DNA of 38,096 nt from Alkalibacterium thalassium. GTDB taxonomy: Bacteria > Bacillota > Bacilli > Lactobacillales > Carnobacteriaceae_A. The stretch's first letter is position 1. Each line of letters begins with the position of its first letter. The stretch covers positions 1-38,096 of the forward strand of contig NZ_FNFK01000015.1 in the NCBI RefSeq assembly GCF_900101165.1, read 5' to 3'. Made by a program: the position numbers and the translations under genes. Below are positions 6,628-16,404 of this stretch, piece after piece. The notes under the pieces were generated by a model. That model searched no databases, was not told the origin of the DNA, and was given only the letters and a program-made list of their open reading frames with translations.

Positions 6628-8077
6628 TTTTCTGCAGCCATAATTTCATTGAATTTACTCCACTGGCGGCACTCATACTAACCAGTTCAACGTTATTGTT
6701 TCCGAACTGCACACCTGAGACAATCTGACCATATGCCTTGAACCGTTGAAGGCAGTGTCCGGAAGCATCTATTACGCTCATGCTGGGATAATCAATTTGA
6801 ATTCCACCATAATGGTAAGGGACGATTATGCCGCTGCTTACAAGATTCCTGATCAAGGGCTGCTGCAGGCTTAATGAACGTTTCAAGTCGGTATCCTGTC
6901 CCGTACAGTTGACTACAACATCTGCATAACTCATGTCTCCCTGCTCCGTTTCCAGCTCAAACTCTGAATGCTTTTTCGTTATCTTTTTCAAGTCTTTTAC
7001 TACTTTAATATCCTCTTTGTAGAGATGCTTGATCAGATAAGTGGCAGTTTTTTGAGGCAAGGGTGCTTTGAATCGCTGCCACTGCTTTCCGTAGGTCTGT
7101 ATAAATTCATCTTTTTCCTCGTCCGGCAGATTGATCCAGATAATAGGGTAACATTTTCTCATATGTCGGATCAGCGACTGGAATTCACCCAATGATTCTG
7201 TGTATGTCAGATCCATGGCCATACCCCGCATCGTACCTTTACCTAAATTTTTCCATATCCATTCAGCATTGATTCCGTGCTCGTCCATTTCTTTTAAAAA
7301 CCAGCCTTTAACAAGAGAGAGTGTGATCTGTTTTCCACCGGCAATCAGATCGCTTACTTTATCCTGGCAGAAGTAATGCATCGTGACTGAGGGCTCATTC
7401 CCCCTCACTGATGAAAATAAACCGTCTCTTGAGTAAAATGTAATTTCAGAGAGTGGGTATTCTTTTCTCAAAAACAGCAAGGCGTCCAGAGCAGTAAGCC
7501 CTGTCCCGATCAGAGCGATTTTTTTCTGTTCAACCGACATCATTAATTGCCTGTCTGCGGGATATGGATCGTAGATATACCCTGGTGTCCCGATCAGCTG
7601 GTACGGGTCCTGATAGGCTAGGTGTCCTGCTGCCAGATGGACCATTTCAACCCGCTGACTGGCCTTTTCTGTCACGATTCTATAGGTATCCTCATCCAGC
7701 TTTTCAATATTCTGTACGTCTTCGTATATCACCGTATAGTTCAATGTCTCAAGCCAGATGCTCATCTTCTCTTTTAAGTATTCTCCGAACCAGCTCCGTG
7801 GTAAGTGAGTATGATAAACGGTTTCTGCTGATTTATTTTCTTTGATCCAGTTTAGAAAATCTTCTGGATCATCCGGTTCGATTGTCATCGTTTCTGTATA
7901 CTGATTGATCAGCAGGCTTTCATCATCTGACCTGTAAGGAAACCCTGTTCCAAACTGATCAGACCGGGTATATAGAAAGAGTTCCAGATCAGCTATTTCA
8001 TCAGTAGAAAACTGCCTGTTCAATTCTCTTATTATGCTGATACCAGCTACGCCCATTCCTACGATAGCTACTTTCAT
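6614..8077 (-). CDS. FAD/NAD(P)-binding protein (COG4529-type)
   Basis: 487 residues from the ATG at 8075-8077, which has GAGGAGG 6 nt upstream; an upstream TTG lies in the ribosome binding site itself. The N-terminus carries a dinucleotide-binding motif VAIVGMGVAGIS (GxGxxG), and a second Rossmann motif IALIGTGLTALDALLFL appears near residue 190, followed by a late VVVNCTGQ segment typical of flavoprotein pyridine-nucleotide oxidoreductases of the NAD_binding_9 group. These proteins resemble amine monooxygenase and thioredoxin-reductase-like flavoenzymes, but substrates are generally unknown. Monocistronic, convergent with yslB. Confidence 0.8.
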   Translation of the reverse strand: MKVAIVGMGVAGISIIRELNRQFSTDEIADLELFLYTRSDQFGTGFPYRSDDESLLINQYTETMTIEPDDPEDFLNWIKENKSAETVYHTHLPRSWFGEYLKEKMSIWLETLNYTVIYEDVQNIEKLDEDTYRIVTEKASQRVEMVHLAAGHLAYQDPYQLIGTPGYIYDPYPADRQLMMSVEQKKIALIGTGLTALDALLFLRKEYPLSEITFYSRDGLFSSVRGNEPSVTMHYFCQDKVSDLIAGGKQITLSLVKGWFLKEMDEHGINAEWIWKNLGKGTMRGMAMDLTYTESLGEFQSLIRHMRKCYPIIWINLPDEEKDEFIQTYGKQWQRFKAPLPQKTATYLIKHLYKEDIKVVKDLKKITKKHSEFELETEQGDMSYADVVVNCTGQDTDLKRSLSLQQPLIRNLVSSGIIVPYHYGGIQIDYPSMSVIDASGHCLQRFKAYGQIVSGVQFGNNNVELVSMSAASGVNSMKLWLQKKADT

Positions 8078-8142
8078 TCTTGTCCTCCTCAAACCTAAAC
8101 ATAGTCCCTTACATTTTAACAGATAAACTCATTTTCAGGCAT

Positions 8143-8190
8143 AAAAAAAGTGCTACCCTATTCCTCTTTAAAAGAAAAGATAAACACTTT
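8143..8190 (-). terminator. Probable terminator of the orphan gene at 8195
   Basis: On the minus strand AAAGTG (8190-8185) pairs with CACTTT (8152-8147), which leads into a run of seven T; an inner CTTTT/AAAGAG helix may extend it. Confidence 0.55.
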
Positions 8191-8194
8191 GCTG

Positions 8195-8476
8195 TTATAA
8201 ATTGACATTTAAAGGCACACTGTTGATGATCAGGGATTCGTTATCAATAATTTTAATAAATCTTATCTCACGTGCATCCCAGCTCATCAAGTCATTGAAA
8301 GAGTAGGCATTTTTACGAAGAACAACATCCAATGGACAATCAAGTTCATCGTCTGCATTATAAAAGACATCGCGGTCCTCTACCTGGAGTTCCACTGATT
8401 TATCTTTACATTCAATTATATACTTGTACTGAATCGTTGTTGACAGCACAGTTTGACATTGTTCATTCTGTGACAT
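8195..8476 (-). CDS. Small hypothetical protein
   Basis: 93 residues from the ATG at 8474-8476 (GGAG 9 nt upstream; the open frame continues five codons further to a TTG inside that site). Soluble, acidic, with no membrane segment or signal peptide; alternating hydrophobic residues (YKYIIECKDKSVELQV, REIRFIKIIDNESLIINSV) suggest a mainly beta fold. Two or three cysteines are present but without a metal-binding spacing. I do not recognise the family. It stands alone, with its own terminator, upstream of the flavoprotein gene on the same strand. Confidence 0.6.
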   Translation of the reverse strand: MSQNEQCQTVLSTTIQYKYIIECKDKSVELQVEDRDVFYNADDELDCPLDVVLRKNAYSFNDLMSWDAREIRFIKIIDNESLIINSVPLNVNL

Positions 8477-8491
8477 GTGACCGCTCTCCAA

Positions 8492-8865
8492 ACTGGAAAA
8501 ATATGTATAAATGATCCACAGGGGTTGTAGAAAAGATTGAATGTTCAGATCTGGACTGTTATTTAATCCTGTTACACCACTATTCTATAATAGTCTTCAT
8601 TAAAATGATAGGCTCTTTCGGTCTATTACCGATTATATCCATTGAAATGTCATAAAGCATTCACATTTATACACTTAAATCATTACAGATTCTGTCTACT
8701 ATTCTGAACTATCTTTTGATATCTTTCAAGAGAACGCTTTTAACTATTTAAACATAATTACATTAAGGTTATATGACAAGATTGTATTTTATTCATGAAT
8801 TACCAGTGTAGTGCATAACTTAGGTATTGTAACTATTCTATTCCACTTTTCAGGGTCTGAACAGA
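8492..8865. other. AT-rich gene-free region
   Basis: About 375 bp between the orphan gene and the trxA terminator. It holds no open frame with a ribosome binding site. It is AT-rich with several imperfect inverted repeats (for example CTATTCTATAATAG near 8580), and presumably includes the promoter of the gene at 8195. I tested for the 51-53 bp periodicity seen at 2600-3150 and did not find it. Confidence 0.5.
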
Positions 8866-8899
8866 AAAATTCCGCCACCTTATGATAAGGCAGCGGAAT
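8866..8899 (-). terminator. Rho-independent terminator of trxA
   Basis: ATTCCGCCACCTT (8869-8881) pairs with AAGGCAGCGGAAT (8887-8899) around ATGAT; on the minus strand it is followed by TTTTT. Confidence 0.9.
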
Positions 8900-8916
8900 A
8901 TCTGTCAAAGCGATGA

Positions 8917-9228
8917 TTATTTGTGTTTAGCCAGCGTTTCTTCGATCTGTTCTTTGCTGTGGTAACCGATCAGCTTATCTACAACTTCTCCGTCTTTAAT
9001 TACAAGAAGTGTTGGAATACTCATGATACCAAACTTGCTTGGTGTCGCCTGATTTGCATCAACGTCCATTTTGAAGTAGTTCACACTGCCGTCGGATTCT
9101 TCGTTCAGCTCGTCGATGACCGGTGACTGCATACGACAAGGCCCACACCATGTTGCCCAAAAGTCGACTAAAGCCAATCCTGAATTTGTTTCCTGTTCAA
9201 AGTTCTGATCTGTTAATTCTCTAACCAT
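8917..9228 (-). CDS. trxA: Thioredoxin
   Basis: 103 residues, the usual length of TrxA. The active site WCGPC is at residues 27-31 within VDFWATWCGPCRM, and the conserved cis-proline is in MSIPTLLVIKDG. Reduces protein disulfides using electrons from thioredoxin reductase. ATG with AGGAGG upstream. It has its own promoter (9292-9320) and terminator and follows mutS2 on the same strand, a common Firmicute order. Confidence 0.97.
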   Translation of the reverse strand: MVRELTDQNFEQETNSGLALVDFWATWCGPCRMQSPVIDELNEESDGSVNYFKMDVDANQATPSKFGIMSIPTLLVIKDGEVVDKLIGYHSKEQIEETLAKHK

Positions 9229-9291
9229 TATTGAACCTCCTATAAGTTTACTGAACTTACTTATTAAAAGTAAGCCGCTTAATCCATTGTC

Positions 9292-9320
9292 AGTATAGCA
9301 AAATTTAGTACCCTTGTCTA
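9292..9320 (-). promoter_or_regulatory. Sigma-A promoter of trxA
   Basis: On the minus strand TAGACA (9320-9315), 17 bp spacer, TATACT (9297-9292). A CTTACTT/AAGTAAG inverted repeat (9256-9262, 9268-9274) lies in the 5' leader. Confidence 0.7.
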
Positions 9321-9334
9321 GCTTTTGAATCTGA

Positions 9335-11704
9335 TTATTTAAAGGTCACGATCGTGGCACCACTTCCGCCCTGATTTGCCGGAGCATCTTCGTAAGTTTT
9401 GACTTGAGAGTGTTTTTTAAGATATTGATGCACACCTTTTCTGACTGCGCCTGTTCCCATACCATGAATGACAGTCACTTTAGGGTAGTTGGCAAGTAGA
9501 GCCTGGTCAATGTACTGATCCACGCGATTGACTGCTTCTTCCACACGTTCGCCGCGTACATCGATTTCAGTCGACACACCGGATGATGAGGTCCTTTTGA
9601 CTGACACCCGGCGGTCCGCTTCCTTCTCATCTTCGATCTGAATAAGATCAGCTTCAGGCAATTTCATTTTCAGCATCCCCATCTGCACGACCCAATGCTT
9701 CCCATCAGCTTTTTCAATGATCGTGCCTTTCTGTCCGAAAGACTGAACGGATACAGAATCGCCTACTTTAAGTGTCTTTTTCTGCTTCTGCTTCTGAAGA
9801 ACTTTATTTTTCTTAAGCGTCTCTTCTTCTTTTCTCAGTCCGGACAATCTTGACTGGGCATCGATCAGTTCATGTTCTTTCAGATTACCTTGCTGACCGC
9901 CGTCAAGCTGACGCTGTCTCAGCTCCTTAATGATTCGTTCAGACTCTGCTCTCGCCTTGTCAACAATAGCATTGGCTTCTTTTTCTGCCTTTTTCTTCAG
10001 CCTGTCTTTTTCATTCTGATAGTCTTCGAAGGCAGTCTTCAATTCCCTATGAAGTGCCTGAGCTTGTTTCAAGTCTTTTCTTGCCTTGTCAGCCTGCTGT
10101 TCGGCTTCATTTCGTCTTGTCTCCAGATCCTGGATCATCTGGTCTACACTCTGGCTTTCTCCACTCATCAGCTGTCTGGCAGAATCAATGATCACGTCAT
10201 CCAGTCCAAGACGTTTGGCAATCTCAAAAGCATTACTGCGTCCAGGTATCCCTATAAGCAGGCGATAGGTCGGGCTGAGTGTATCTACATCAAACTCCAT
10301 GCTGGCATTGATCGTTTCCGGGCGGTTGTATCCATATGCTTTCAGTTCAGGATAATGGGAGGTGATCATAACAAAACTGCCTCTCTGAGCGATAGCATCA
10401 AGAAGCGCAATGGCCAGCGCCGCCCCTTCCTGAGGATCGGTCCCCGCTCCAAGTTCATCCAGAAGAACCAGACTTTTCTCATCGATTTGTTCAAGAATCG
10501 ATACGATATTAGTCAGATGTGATGAGAATGTTGACAGACTCTGCTCGATCGACTGCTCATCTCCAATATCTGCGAGCACACTGGAGAAGATCCCCATTGT
10601 ACTGTCTTCTTCAACTGGCAGGAAGAGCCCCGACTGGCCCATCAGCTGCAGGAGACCCAATGTTTTAAGAACCACTGTTTTTCCGCCGGTATTTGGTCCG
10701 GTAACGATCATCGTCTTGTAGTCTTCACCAATAATGATGTCATTTGCTACAACTTCCCCTTCATTCAGAAGAGGATGACGTGCCTTTATCAACGCAACGT
10801 GATTGTCTTCTGACACATCAGGTTTCACTGCTTTGATAGCTTGGGCATAACGACCTTTGGCCTGAATGACATCCAGCTCGACCAGACTGTTCAGTTGAGC
10901 CGAGATAGCTTCTCTGTATGGTTCGATTTCTTCCGTCACTTCTTTGAGAATACGGTCTATCTCATTCCTTTCAGCCACTTGATACTGTCTTAACTGATTG
11001 TTCAGATCGACCACGCTTTGCGGCTCTATAAAGAGTGTCTGTCCCGTTGAACTCTGGTCGTGGACGACTCCTCCAAATGTATTTCTGTTTTCCTGTTTGA
11101 CCGGAATCACATATCGGTCGTTTCTCATTGTAATAATAGCGTCAGTCAGAAAACGGGCTTGGGGGCCTCTGACTATGCTTTCCAGCTTCTGGCGGGTACG
11201 GCTTTCCGTCTGCCTGATGCCTTGTCTGAGTCCTTTAAGCTTGGAACTGGCATCGTCCAGCACATATCCCCCTTCATCGACTACAGAAAATATAGTCCGT
11301 TCAAGTTTAGCAAAGGTATCCAGCCCACTGACTTTCTCATACAGCTGTTTTAAAGGGACCGCTTCTTCCTGTGCTTTAGAAAAGAATATTTTTATTTCAC
11401 GAATTGTTTTCAGGATTCGACCGATCTGCGCTAGTTCCAGACCATTGAGCGTTCCCTGTATCCGCACCCGGTTGAGGTGAGGACGAATATCTTCATAGGC
11501 TGCAAGCGGCATTCCTCCTTTTAGTCTCAGAAGCAAGACGGCGTCTTCCGTTTCTTCAAGCTTTTCAGTGATTTCTTTAATGTCTGTTATTGGATGCAGC
11601 TGACGCGACCGTTCCCTTCCTAATGAAGAAACGGTATATTCGGATAACTGCTGTATAACTTTTTCAAATTCCAGTTTTTTAAAGGATGCCTGAACTGTCT
11701 TCAT
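9335..11704 (-). CDS. mutS2: Endonuclease/ribosome-rescue ATPase MutS2
   Basis: 789 residues, typical for MutS2. It lacks the MutS mismatch-reading domain and has a core/clamp region (1-300), an ABC-type ATPase with Walker A GPNTGGKT (336-343), a signature region with LLDELGAGTDPQEG, a long Glu/Lys/Arg coiled coil (about 520-640) and a C-terminal Smr nuclease domain with IDVRGERVEEA and the HGMGTGAVR motif. Known roles of the family are suppression of homologous recombination and, in Bacillus, splitting of collided ribosomes. ATG with AAGGAGAG upstream. Downstream of zapA and cvpA. Confidence 0.96.
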   Translation of the reverse strand: MKTVQASFKKLEFEKVIQQLSEYTVSSLGRERSRQLHPITDIKEITEKLEETEDAVLLLRLKGGMPLAAYEDIRPHLNRVRIQGTLNGLELAQIGRILKTIREIKIFFSKAQEEAVPLKQLYEKVSGLDTFAKLERTIFSVVDEGGYVLDDASSKLKGLRQGIRQTESRTRQKLESIVRGPQARFLTDAIITMRNDRYVIPVKQENRNTFGGVVHDQSSTGQTLFIEPQSVVDLNNQLRQYQVAERNEIDRILKEVTEEIEPYREAISAQLNSLVELDVIQAKGRYAQAIKAVKPDVSEDNHVALIKARHPLLNEGEVVANDIIIGEDYKTMIVTGPNTGGKTVVLKTLGLLQLMGQSGLFLPVEEDSTMGIFSSVLADIGDEQSIEQSLSTFSSHLTNIVSILEQIDEKSLVLLDELGAGTDPQEGAALAIALLDAIAQRGSFVMITSHYPELKAYGYNRPETINASMEFDVDTLSPTYRLLIGIPGRSNAFEIAKRLGLDDVIIDSARQLMSGESQSVDQMIQDLETRRNEAEQQADKARKDLKQAQALHRELKTAFEDYQNEKDRLKKKAEKEANAIVDKARAESERIIKELRQRQLDGGQQGNLKEHELIDAQSRLSGLRKEEETLKKNKVLQKQKQKKTLKVGDSVSVQSFGQKGTIIEKADGKHWVVQMGMLKMKLPEADLIQIEDEKEADRRVSVKRTSSSGVSTEIDVRGERVEEAVNRVDQYIDQALLANYPKVTVIHGMGTGAVRKGVHQYLKKHSQVKTYEDAPANQGGSGATIVTFK

Positions 11705-11835
11705 TCATTTTCTCTCCTTATTGTTCCCACTTATAGCGGGAGCCTTACTAATTTTCTTTTAAGTTTCCGGACAAAAAAGGATGGCCTCCAGAGCCTCATA
11801 CTGTCTCCTTCGATCCATCCTCCATTTATAAATGT

Positions 11836-12396
11836 CTATTCTTCAAGTCCTTCTATGACCCACCATTCGTAAAACTGTCCGGATAATTCCGGTGTCGTCG
11901 TTACAATATTTCGCGCCACATTGCTTGCTTCAAACTGATTCTGAATGATCGGCAGTGGTACGGTCGATAGGACGAACAGTACGAGAAACAGCCCGATGTA
12001 GTGGACCACAAAACTGATCAGTGCTCCTCCAATAGCGTTGAGGGTTCTGACAACTGGGATGTCCGCCAGGAAATTGAACAACCCGCCGATCAGTCTTGTC
12101 ACCAGCCAGCCTGCAAACAGGATGAGGATAAATGAAATTCCTTTATAGAAAGCCCCGTCAAGATTGAACAGGAGATCCATGCTGTATAAAACGAATGGAT
12201 TGGCCGATGTCGACGTAGGTGTCGGATAGGGAATCATCATTTCAGCAAAGCCACTGAGCTGCTGATAGTAGGTCAATGCAAACCAGAATGATAAAGCATA
12301 CCCGATAGTCAGCACCAGCTGAAGGACGAGTCCCCGTCTGGCTCCGCTGTACAGGGACAGCAGTAGTATAAATAAAATAATAAACGTTAATATCAT
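11836..12396 (-). CDS. cvpA: CvpA family membrane protein
   Basis: 186 residues with four hydrophobic segments (about 1-22, 27-45, 83-105, 115-148). The SGARRGLVLQL motif after the first helix and ALISFVVHYIGLFLV in the last fit the CvpA (colicin V production) family. The exact role is unclear; it is linked to envelope integrity. ATG with AAGGAGAC upstream. Lies between zapA and mutS2, the order seen in Bacillus and Listeria. Confidence 0.9.
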   Translation of the reverse strand: MILTFIILFILLLSLYSGARRGLVLQLVLTIGYALSFWFALTYYQQLSGFAEMMIPYPTPTSTSANPFVLYSMDLLFNLDGAFYKGISFILILFAGWLVTRLIGGLFNFLADIPVVRTLNAIGGALISFVVHYIGLFLVLFVLSTVPLPIIQNQFEASNVARNIVTTTPELSGQFYEWWVIEGLEE

Positions 12397-12437
12397 AATT
12401 GTCTCCTTGTCTGAAACAACAGAAGCCGATTCTGCTT

Positions 12438-12692
12438 TTACTCTAAGTGTTCCAGTTTTTTCTTGATGTCTTTCAGTTCTTTGCGCATAGTCAGCTGGTC
12501 AGATACAGCATTGATTGCAAGCAGGATCGCACGCTTTTCGTTACTTAAACCTTTTGTGAGTTCTTTTAACTGCTTCATCTGTTCATCCACTGTTTCAGCT
12601 ACGGTTTTCATGTGTTCCTGTGATTTAGGTCCAACGATAGTGTAGCTCTCTCCGTCAATGGTTGCTTTATAACGTCGCTTTCCCTCCGGCAT
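12438..12692 (-). CDS. zapA: Cell-division protein ZapA
   Basis: 84 residues from the ATG at 12690-12692, which has AGGAGG 7 nt upstream; the longer frame to 12743 lacks a site. The N-terminal beta segment KRRYKATIDGESYTIVG and the following helix with MKTVAETVDEQMKQL, then a C-terminal coiled coil (MRKELKDIKKKLEHLE), match ZapA, which bundles FtsZ protofilaments at the division ring. First gene of zapA-cvpA-mutS2. Confidence 0.93.
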   Translation of the reverse strand: MPEGKRRYKATIDGESYTIVGPKSQEHMKTVAETVDEQMKQLKELTKGLSNEKRAILLAINAVSDQLTMRKELKDIKKKLEHLE

Positions 12693-12803
12693 GAATAAGC
12701 CTCCTCGCTTCGCAAATTCTTTCTTATAATAACATGAATCCATGATTTATGCATTATATCGACCGTCATTTCTGAAATTTCGAGCTCTTCTTCTGACACT
12801 AAA

Positions 12804-12874
12804 CAAAAATGCTGCCTTTCCCTTCTCAATTAAAGACCCTGCGTCTTTAATGTGAGAGGTAATCGGCAGCATTT
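12804..12874 (-). terminator. Large nested terminator of pheST
   Basis: Outer stem AAATGCTGCC (12807-12816) with GGCAGCATTT (12865-12874), inner stem ATTAAAGAC (12829-12837) with GTCTTTAAT (12843-12851), and CTC/GAG pairing between. On the minus strand the outer stem runs into TTTTTG. Confidence 0.85.
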
Positions 12875-12903
12875 ACCTATTTATTGCTCAACTAAAAGTC
12901 GAT

Positions 12904-15318
12904 TTAACGAATGTCAGCCTGGACTCGCTCGACCAGTGCCTGTTTCACTTTTTCGAAGTCTGAATTGACTTCTTCTTCTTTCAAGGTCGCTTCCGGATTC
13001 AGATAAGACAAGGTATAAGCTAGAGATTTCTTGCCTGCTTCGATATTGTCTCCCTGATATAGATCGAACAGGCGGATTGAACGAAGCCATTTGCCTCCTA
13101 CCTCTGTCATCACATCCATGACTTCTGCGTGAAGAACGGATTCATCTACGACAAAAGCAATATCTCTGGATGTTCCAGGGTATTTGGGAATTGATTCATA
13201 GGTCAAAGTGTCCTGCTCATTCGCAAGCAATGGCTCCATGTTCAATTCAAAAACAACAGTATCATTCAAATCACGGTCCTGAGCAAGCTGAGGATGCAGC
13301 TGTCCAATAACTCCGATGTACTGTCCGTTCCATAATACTTTAGCAGTACGTCCTGGGTGCAGTTCAGGCAATTCTTTAAAAGGGACGAAGGAAATGCCTT
13401 CAAGAACGCCGAGAGTATCGAGCCACTCTTCCACGATGCCTTTGACCGCAAAGTAATCGACACGTATTTCAGTTTCCTGCCAGCTGTTCTCCACTAATGA
13501 GCCTGTCATGACGCCTGCCACATGAGTCGTTTCTTTCGGCAAGTCTTTTTCCTGTCGAGTAAAAATGCGTCCAATTTCAAACAAGGCCACATTCTTTGTC
13601 TGACGGGCGACGTTATATTGAACATTGTCGAGCAGGCCACTCAAAAGACTTTGTCTCAAGGCTTTATGCTCTTCGCTCATCGGCCAGTCGAGTTCTACTG
13701 GTGCGCTCTCCTCCAATGAGAAGGCTGCTGCTTTTTCTGTAGTAGTTAATGCATAGCTGATTGCCTGCCCCAGTCCGCAGCCTTCCATATAATGTCGGGT
13801 GAAACGAGTCAGCTTCTGGGCATGAGTCAGTTCTCCCGGTACTGATTCACTGCGAGGCAAGGTAGAAGGGAGCTGATCGTAGCCGTAAATACGGGCCACT
13901 TCTTCAAGAAGATCCGCTTCAATACTGATGTCCCAGCGTCTTGGAGGAACCGTTACACTGATTTCATCCACAGTCACGCTGTTTTCGAAACCCAGTCGGT
14001 TAAAGATATTTTCAACTTCGCCAACCGTCAAGTCAGTACCAAGAGAGCCGTTTATTTTATTTAGAGTAGTCGTTACAGTCTGATAAGCAGGTTCTTCCGA
14101 GACAACTTCTGCCGTACCGGATACGACCTGACCCTTACCTAATGAGGCAATGAGAGCCGCCGCATGGTCCAGCGCATCCTGCACTGTTTCTTTGTTCAGA
14201 CCTTTTTCAAACCGTGAACTGGATTCACTTCTCAAGTTCAGTGCCTGTGCAGTCTTACGGATCAGGCTGGATTCGAATACAGCTGATTCCAGTGCAACAG
14301 TTTTTGTTTCTCCAGTGACATGTGTATTTTCTCCACCCATGACTCCTGCAAGAGCAACCGGATCTGCTCCATTAGTGATGACAAGATTGTCTGAAGACAA
14401 CTTTCTCTCCTGTCCATCCAATGTGACTAGAGTTTCAGATCCTCTGGCACGTCTAACCAGGATGTCTTTTGAGTTCAATGCATCATAGTCGAAGGCGTGA
14501 AGAGGCTGACCATATTCAAGCATGATGTAGTTTGTCACATCGACTACTGCATCGATCGGACGGATGCCTGCATGCATGAGTTTGCGTTGCAGCCACAAGG
14601 GACTTTCAGTTACAACAAGGTCCTTGATAACTCGCATTTTATAGATCGGGTTGTCTTCACTGTTCTCTACTGACACATTGACATATTCATCTACAGAATC
14701 CGTCGGGTCTTCGCTCAGATTGACTCCAGTAAACTTGGGTGTCTGTTCAAGTATCGCTCCAGCTTCATAAGCGACACCTCTCATACTCAAGGCATCGGCC
14801 CTGTTCGGTGTGATATCCAGTTCGATGAATGCATCATTCAGACCAAGATACGGCAGGGCATCTTCTCCAATTTGAGCGTCTTCCGGAAGCACATAAATAC
14901 CCTCCTCAGAATTTTTAGGAATCACTGAGTCAGAAAATCCCAGTTCTTCAAGCGAACAGATCATCCCATTTGAGACGACTCCTCTCAGCTTGCTTTTCTT
15001 GATCTTCAATCCATTCACCAGTCGTGCGCCCGGCAAGGCGACAATGACTTTTTGTCCGGCCTTTACATTCGGTGCGCCGCAGACGATCTGTATCGGTTCG
15101 TCCTGTCCGACTTCTACTACAGTTACGTTCAGGTGATCGGAATCTGCCATACGTTCAGCAGTCAGCACATGACCGACGACGATATTTTTCAGTTCATTGG
15201 CCGGTTCACTCACACTGTCGACTTCGATCCCAGTTAGTGTGATCTGTTCTGCCAGTTCACGAGGAGAGACTCCCGACAGGTCCAGTGATTCATTCAGCCA
15301 GTTATAAGATACTTTCAT
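12904..15318 (-). CDS. pheT: Phenylalanyl-tRNA synthetase beta subunit
   Basis: 804 residues, the standard length. Domains in order: N-terminal start KVSYNWLNESLDLS, OB-fold tRNA-binding domain (about 40-150; IQIVCGAPNVKAGQKV), B3/B4 editing domain (about 210-390, with RSESSSRFEKGL), B5 (about 400-475), core catalytic-like domain, and C-terminal ferredoxin-fold anticodon-binding domain (about 705-804; YPGTSRDIAFVVDE). Forms the alpha2-beta2 enzyme with PheS. It starts 6 bp after the pheS stop, so both are translated from the T-box-controlled mRNA. Confidence 0.97.
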   Translation of the reverse strand: MKVSYNWLNESLDLSGVSPRELAEQITLTGIEVDSVSEPANELKNIVVGHVLTAERMADSDHLNVTVVEVGQDEPIQIVCGAPNVKAGQKVIVALPGARLVNGLKIKKSKLRGVVSNGMICSLEELGFSDSVIPKNSEEGIYVLPEDAQIGEDALPYLGLNDAFIELDITPNRADALSMRGVAYEAGAILEQTPKFTGVNLSEDPTDSVDEYVNVSVENSEDNPIYKMRVIKDLVVTESPLWLQRKLMHAGIRPIDAVVDVTNYIMLEYGQPLHAFDYDALNSKDILVRRARGSETLVTLDGQERKLSSDNLVITNGADPVALAGVMGGENTHVTGETKTVALESAVFESSLIRKTAQALNLRSESSSRFEKGLNKETVQDALDHAAALIASLGKGQVVSGTAEVVSEEPAYQTVTTTLNKINGSLGTDLTVGEVENIFNRLGFENSVTVDEISVTVPPRRWDISIEADLLEEVARIYGYDQLPSTLPRSESVPGELTHAQKLTRFTRHYMEGCGLGQAISYALTTTEKAAAFSLEESAPVELDWPMSEEHKALRQSLLSGLLDNVQYNVARQTKNVALFEIGRIFTRQEKDLPKETTHVAGVMTGSLVENSWQETEIRVDYFAVKGIVEEWLDTLGVLEGISFVPFKELPELHPGRTAKVLWNGQYIGVIGQLHPQLAQDRDLNDTVVFELNMEPLLANEQDTLTYESIPKYPGTSRDIAFVVDESVLHAEVMDVMTEVGGKWLRSIRLFDLYQGDNIEAGKKSLAYTLSYLNPEATLKEEEVNSDFEKVKQALVERVQADIR

Positions 15319-15324
15319 GTTATT

Positions 15325-16371
15325 CTACCCTTTCCTCTTGAATTGTGTTAAGAAACGCTGGTCGTTCAAATAGAAGTGACGGATATCATCCACTCCATAT
15401 TTAAGCATGGCAATACGGTCTGGCCCTAAACCAAAGGCAAAGCCACCGTATTTAGATGAATCCACGCCAGACATTTCCAGCACATTCGGATGAGTCATAC
15501 CGGCTCCCAGGATTTCGATCCAGCCGGTTTTCTTGCAGACGTTACATCCTTCACCGCCACATTTAAAGCAGCTCACATCCACTTCAACAGAAGGCTCTGT
15601 GAACGGGAAGTAACTTGGTCGCAATCTGATTTCTCGTTCTTCGCCGAACATTTTCTTAGCCAGCAGTTCCAGGGTCCCTTTCAGATCGGCCATAGTGATA
15701 TTCTCATCGATGACCATCCCTTCGATCTGGTGGAACTGATGAGAGTGCGTCGCATCATCCGTATCTCTTCGGTATACCTTACCAGGGCTGATCATTTTCA
15801 GAGGCCCTTTTGAAAAGTCGTGATTCTCAAGCGTACGAGCCTGAATTGGTGAAGTATGTGTACGCAACAGTACATCCGGCGTGATGTAGAACGTATCCTG
15901 CATATCTCGGGCCGGGTGATTCTGAGGCAGGTTGACCCGTTCGAAGTTATAGTAATCAGACTCCACTTCGTTTCCTTCAATAATCTGATAACCCATACCT
16001 AGAAACAGATCCTCTATATCTTCCATGATCTGAGTAAGCACGTGTGTCTGCCCCTTTTTCACCTGTCTACCTGGAAGCGTCACATCGATTGTTTCTGCTT
16101 CTAGCTGTTTCTGTAATGCTTCTTTTTCAAGGCGTTCCTTTTTCTGATTAAGCACGGCAGTCAGTTCATCTCTAACTTCATTCGCTTTCTTACCGATAAC
16201 TGGTCGCTGCTGCGGAGAAACATCTTTCATTCCTTTAAGAATACTTGTTATTTCCCCTTTTTTTCCTAAATAGCTGACACGGATCGCTTCTATTTCCTTT
16301 ACAGACTCAGCTGAATCGATGTCAGTGACTGCTTTAGCCAGTACACCTGTTAATTGTTCTTCAATTCCCAT
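15325..16371 (-). CDS. pheS: Phenylalanyl-tRNA synthetase alpha subunit
   Basis: 348 residues from the ATG at 16369-16371, 7 nt after GGAG; an ATG two codons earlier is only 1 nt from it. Class II catalytic motifs are visible: motif 1 region [20 protein letters not shown], motif 2 [21 protein letters not shown], and motif 3 [17 protein letters not shown] cluster [12 protein letters not shown] is the usual Cys-rich insertion of bacterial PheS. The N-terminal coiled-coil arm (1-85) binds tRNA. Preceded by a T-box leader. Confidence 0.97.
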   Translation of the reverse strand: MGIEEQLTGVLAKAVTDIDSAESVKEIEAIRVSYLGKKGEITSILKGMKDVSPQQRPVIGKKANEVRDELTAVLNQKKERLEKEALQKQLEAETIDVTLPGRQVKKGQTHVLTQIMEDIEDLFLGMGYQIIEGNEVESDYYNFERVNLPQNHPARDMQDTFYITPDVLLRTHTSPIQARTLENHDFSKGPLKMISPGKVYRRDTDDATHSHQFHQIEGMVIDENITMADLKGTLELLAKKMFGEEREIRLRPSYFPFTEPSVEVDVSCFKCGGEGCNVCKKTGWIEILGAGMTHPNVLEMSGVDSSKYGGFAFGLGPDRIAMLKYGVDDIRHFYLNDQRFLTQFKRKG

Positions 16372-16404
16372 CTTCATACTCCTTTAATAAATTATTTAAC
16401 ATAC

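Noticed and set aside
9872-10522. 216-residue open frame on the plus strand inside mutS2
   Set aside because: Fully antisense to well-conserved mutS2 coding sequence, no ribosome binding site, and low-complexity hydrophobic composition typical of antisense shadows.
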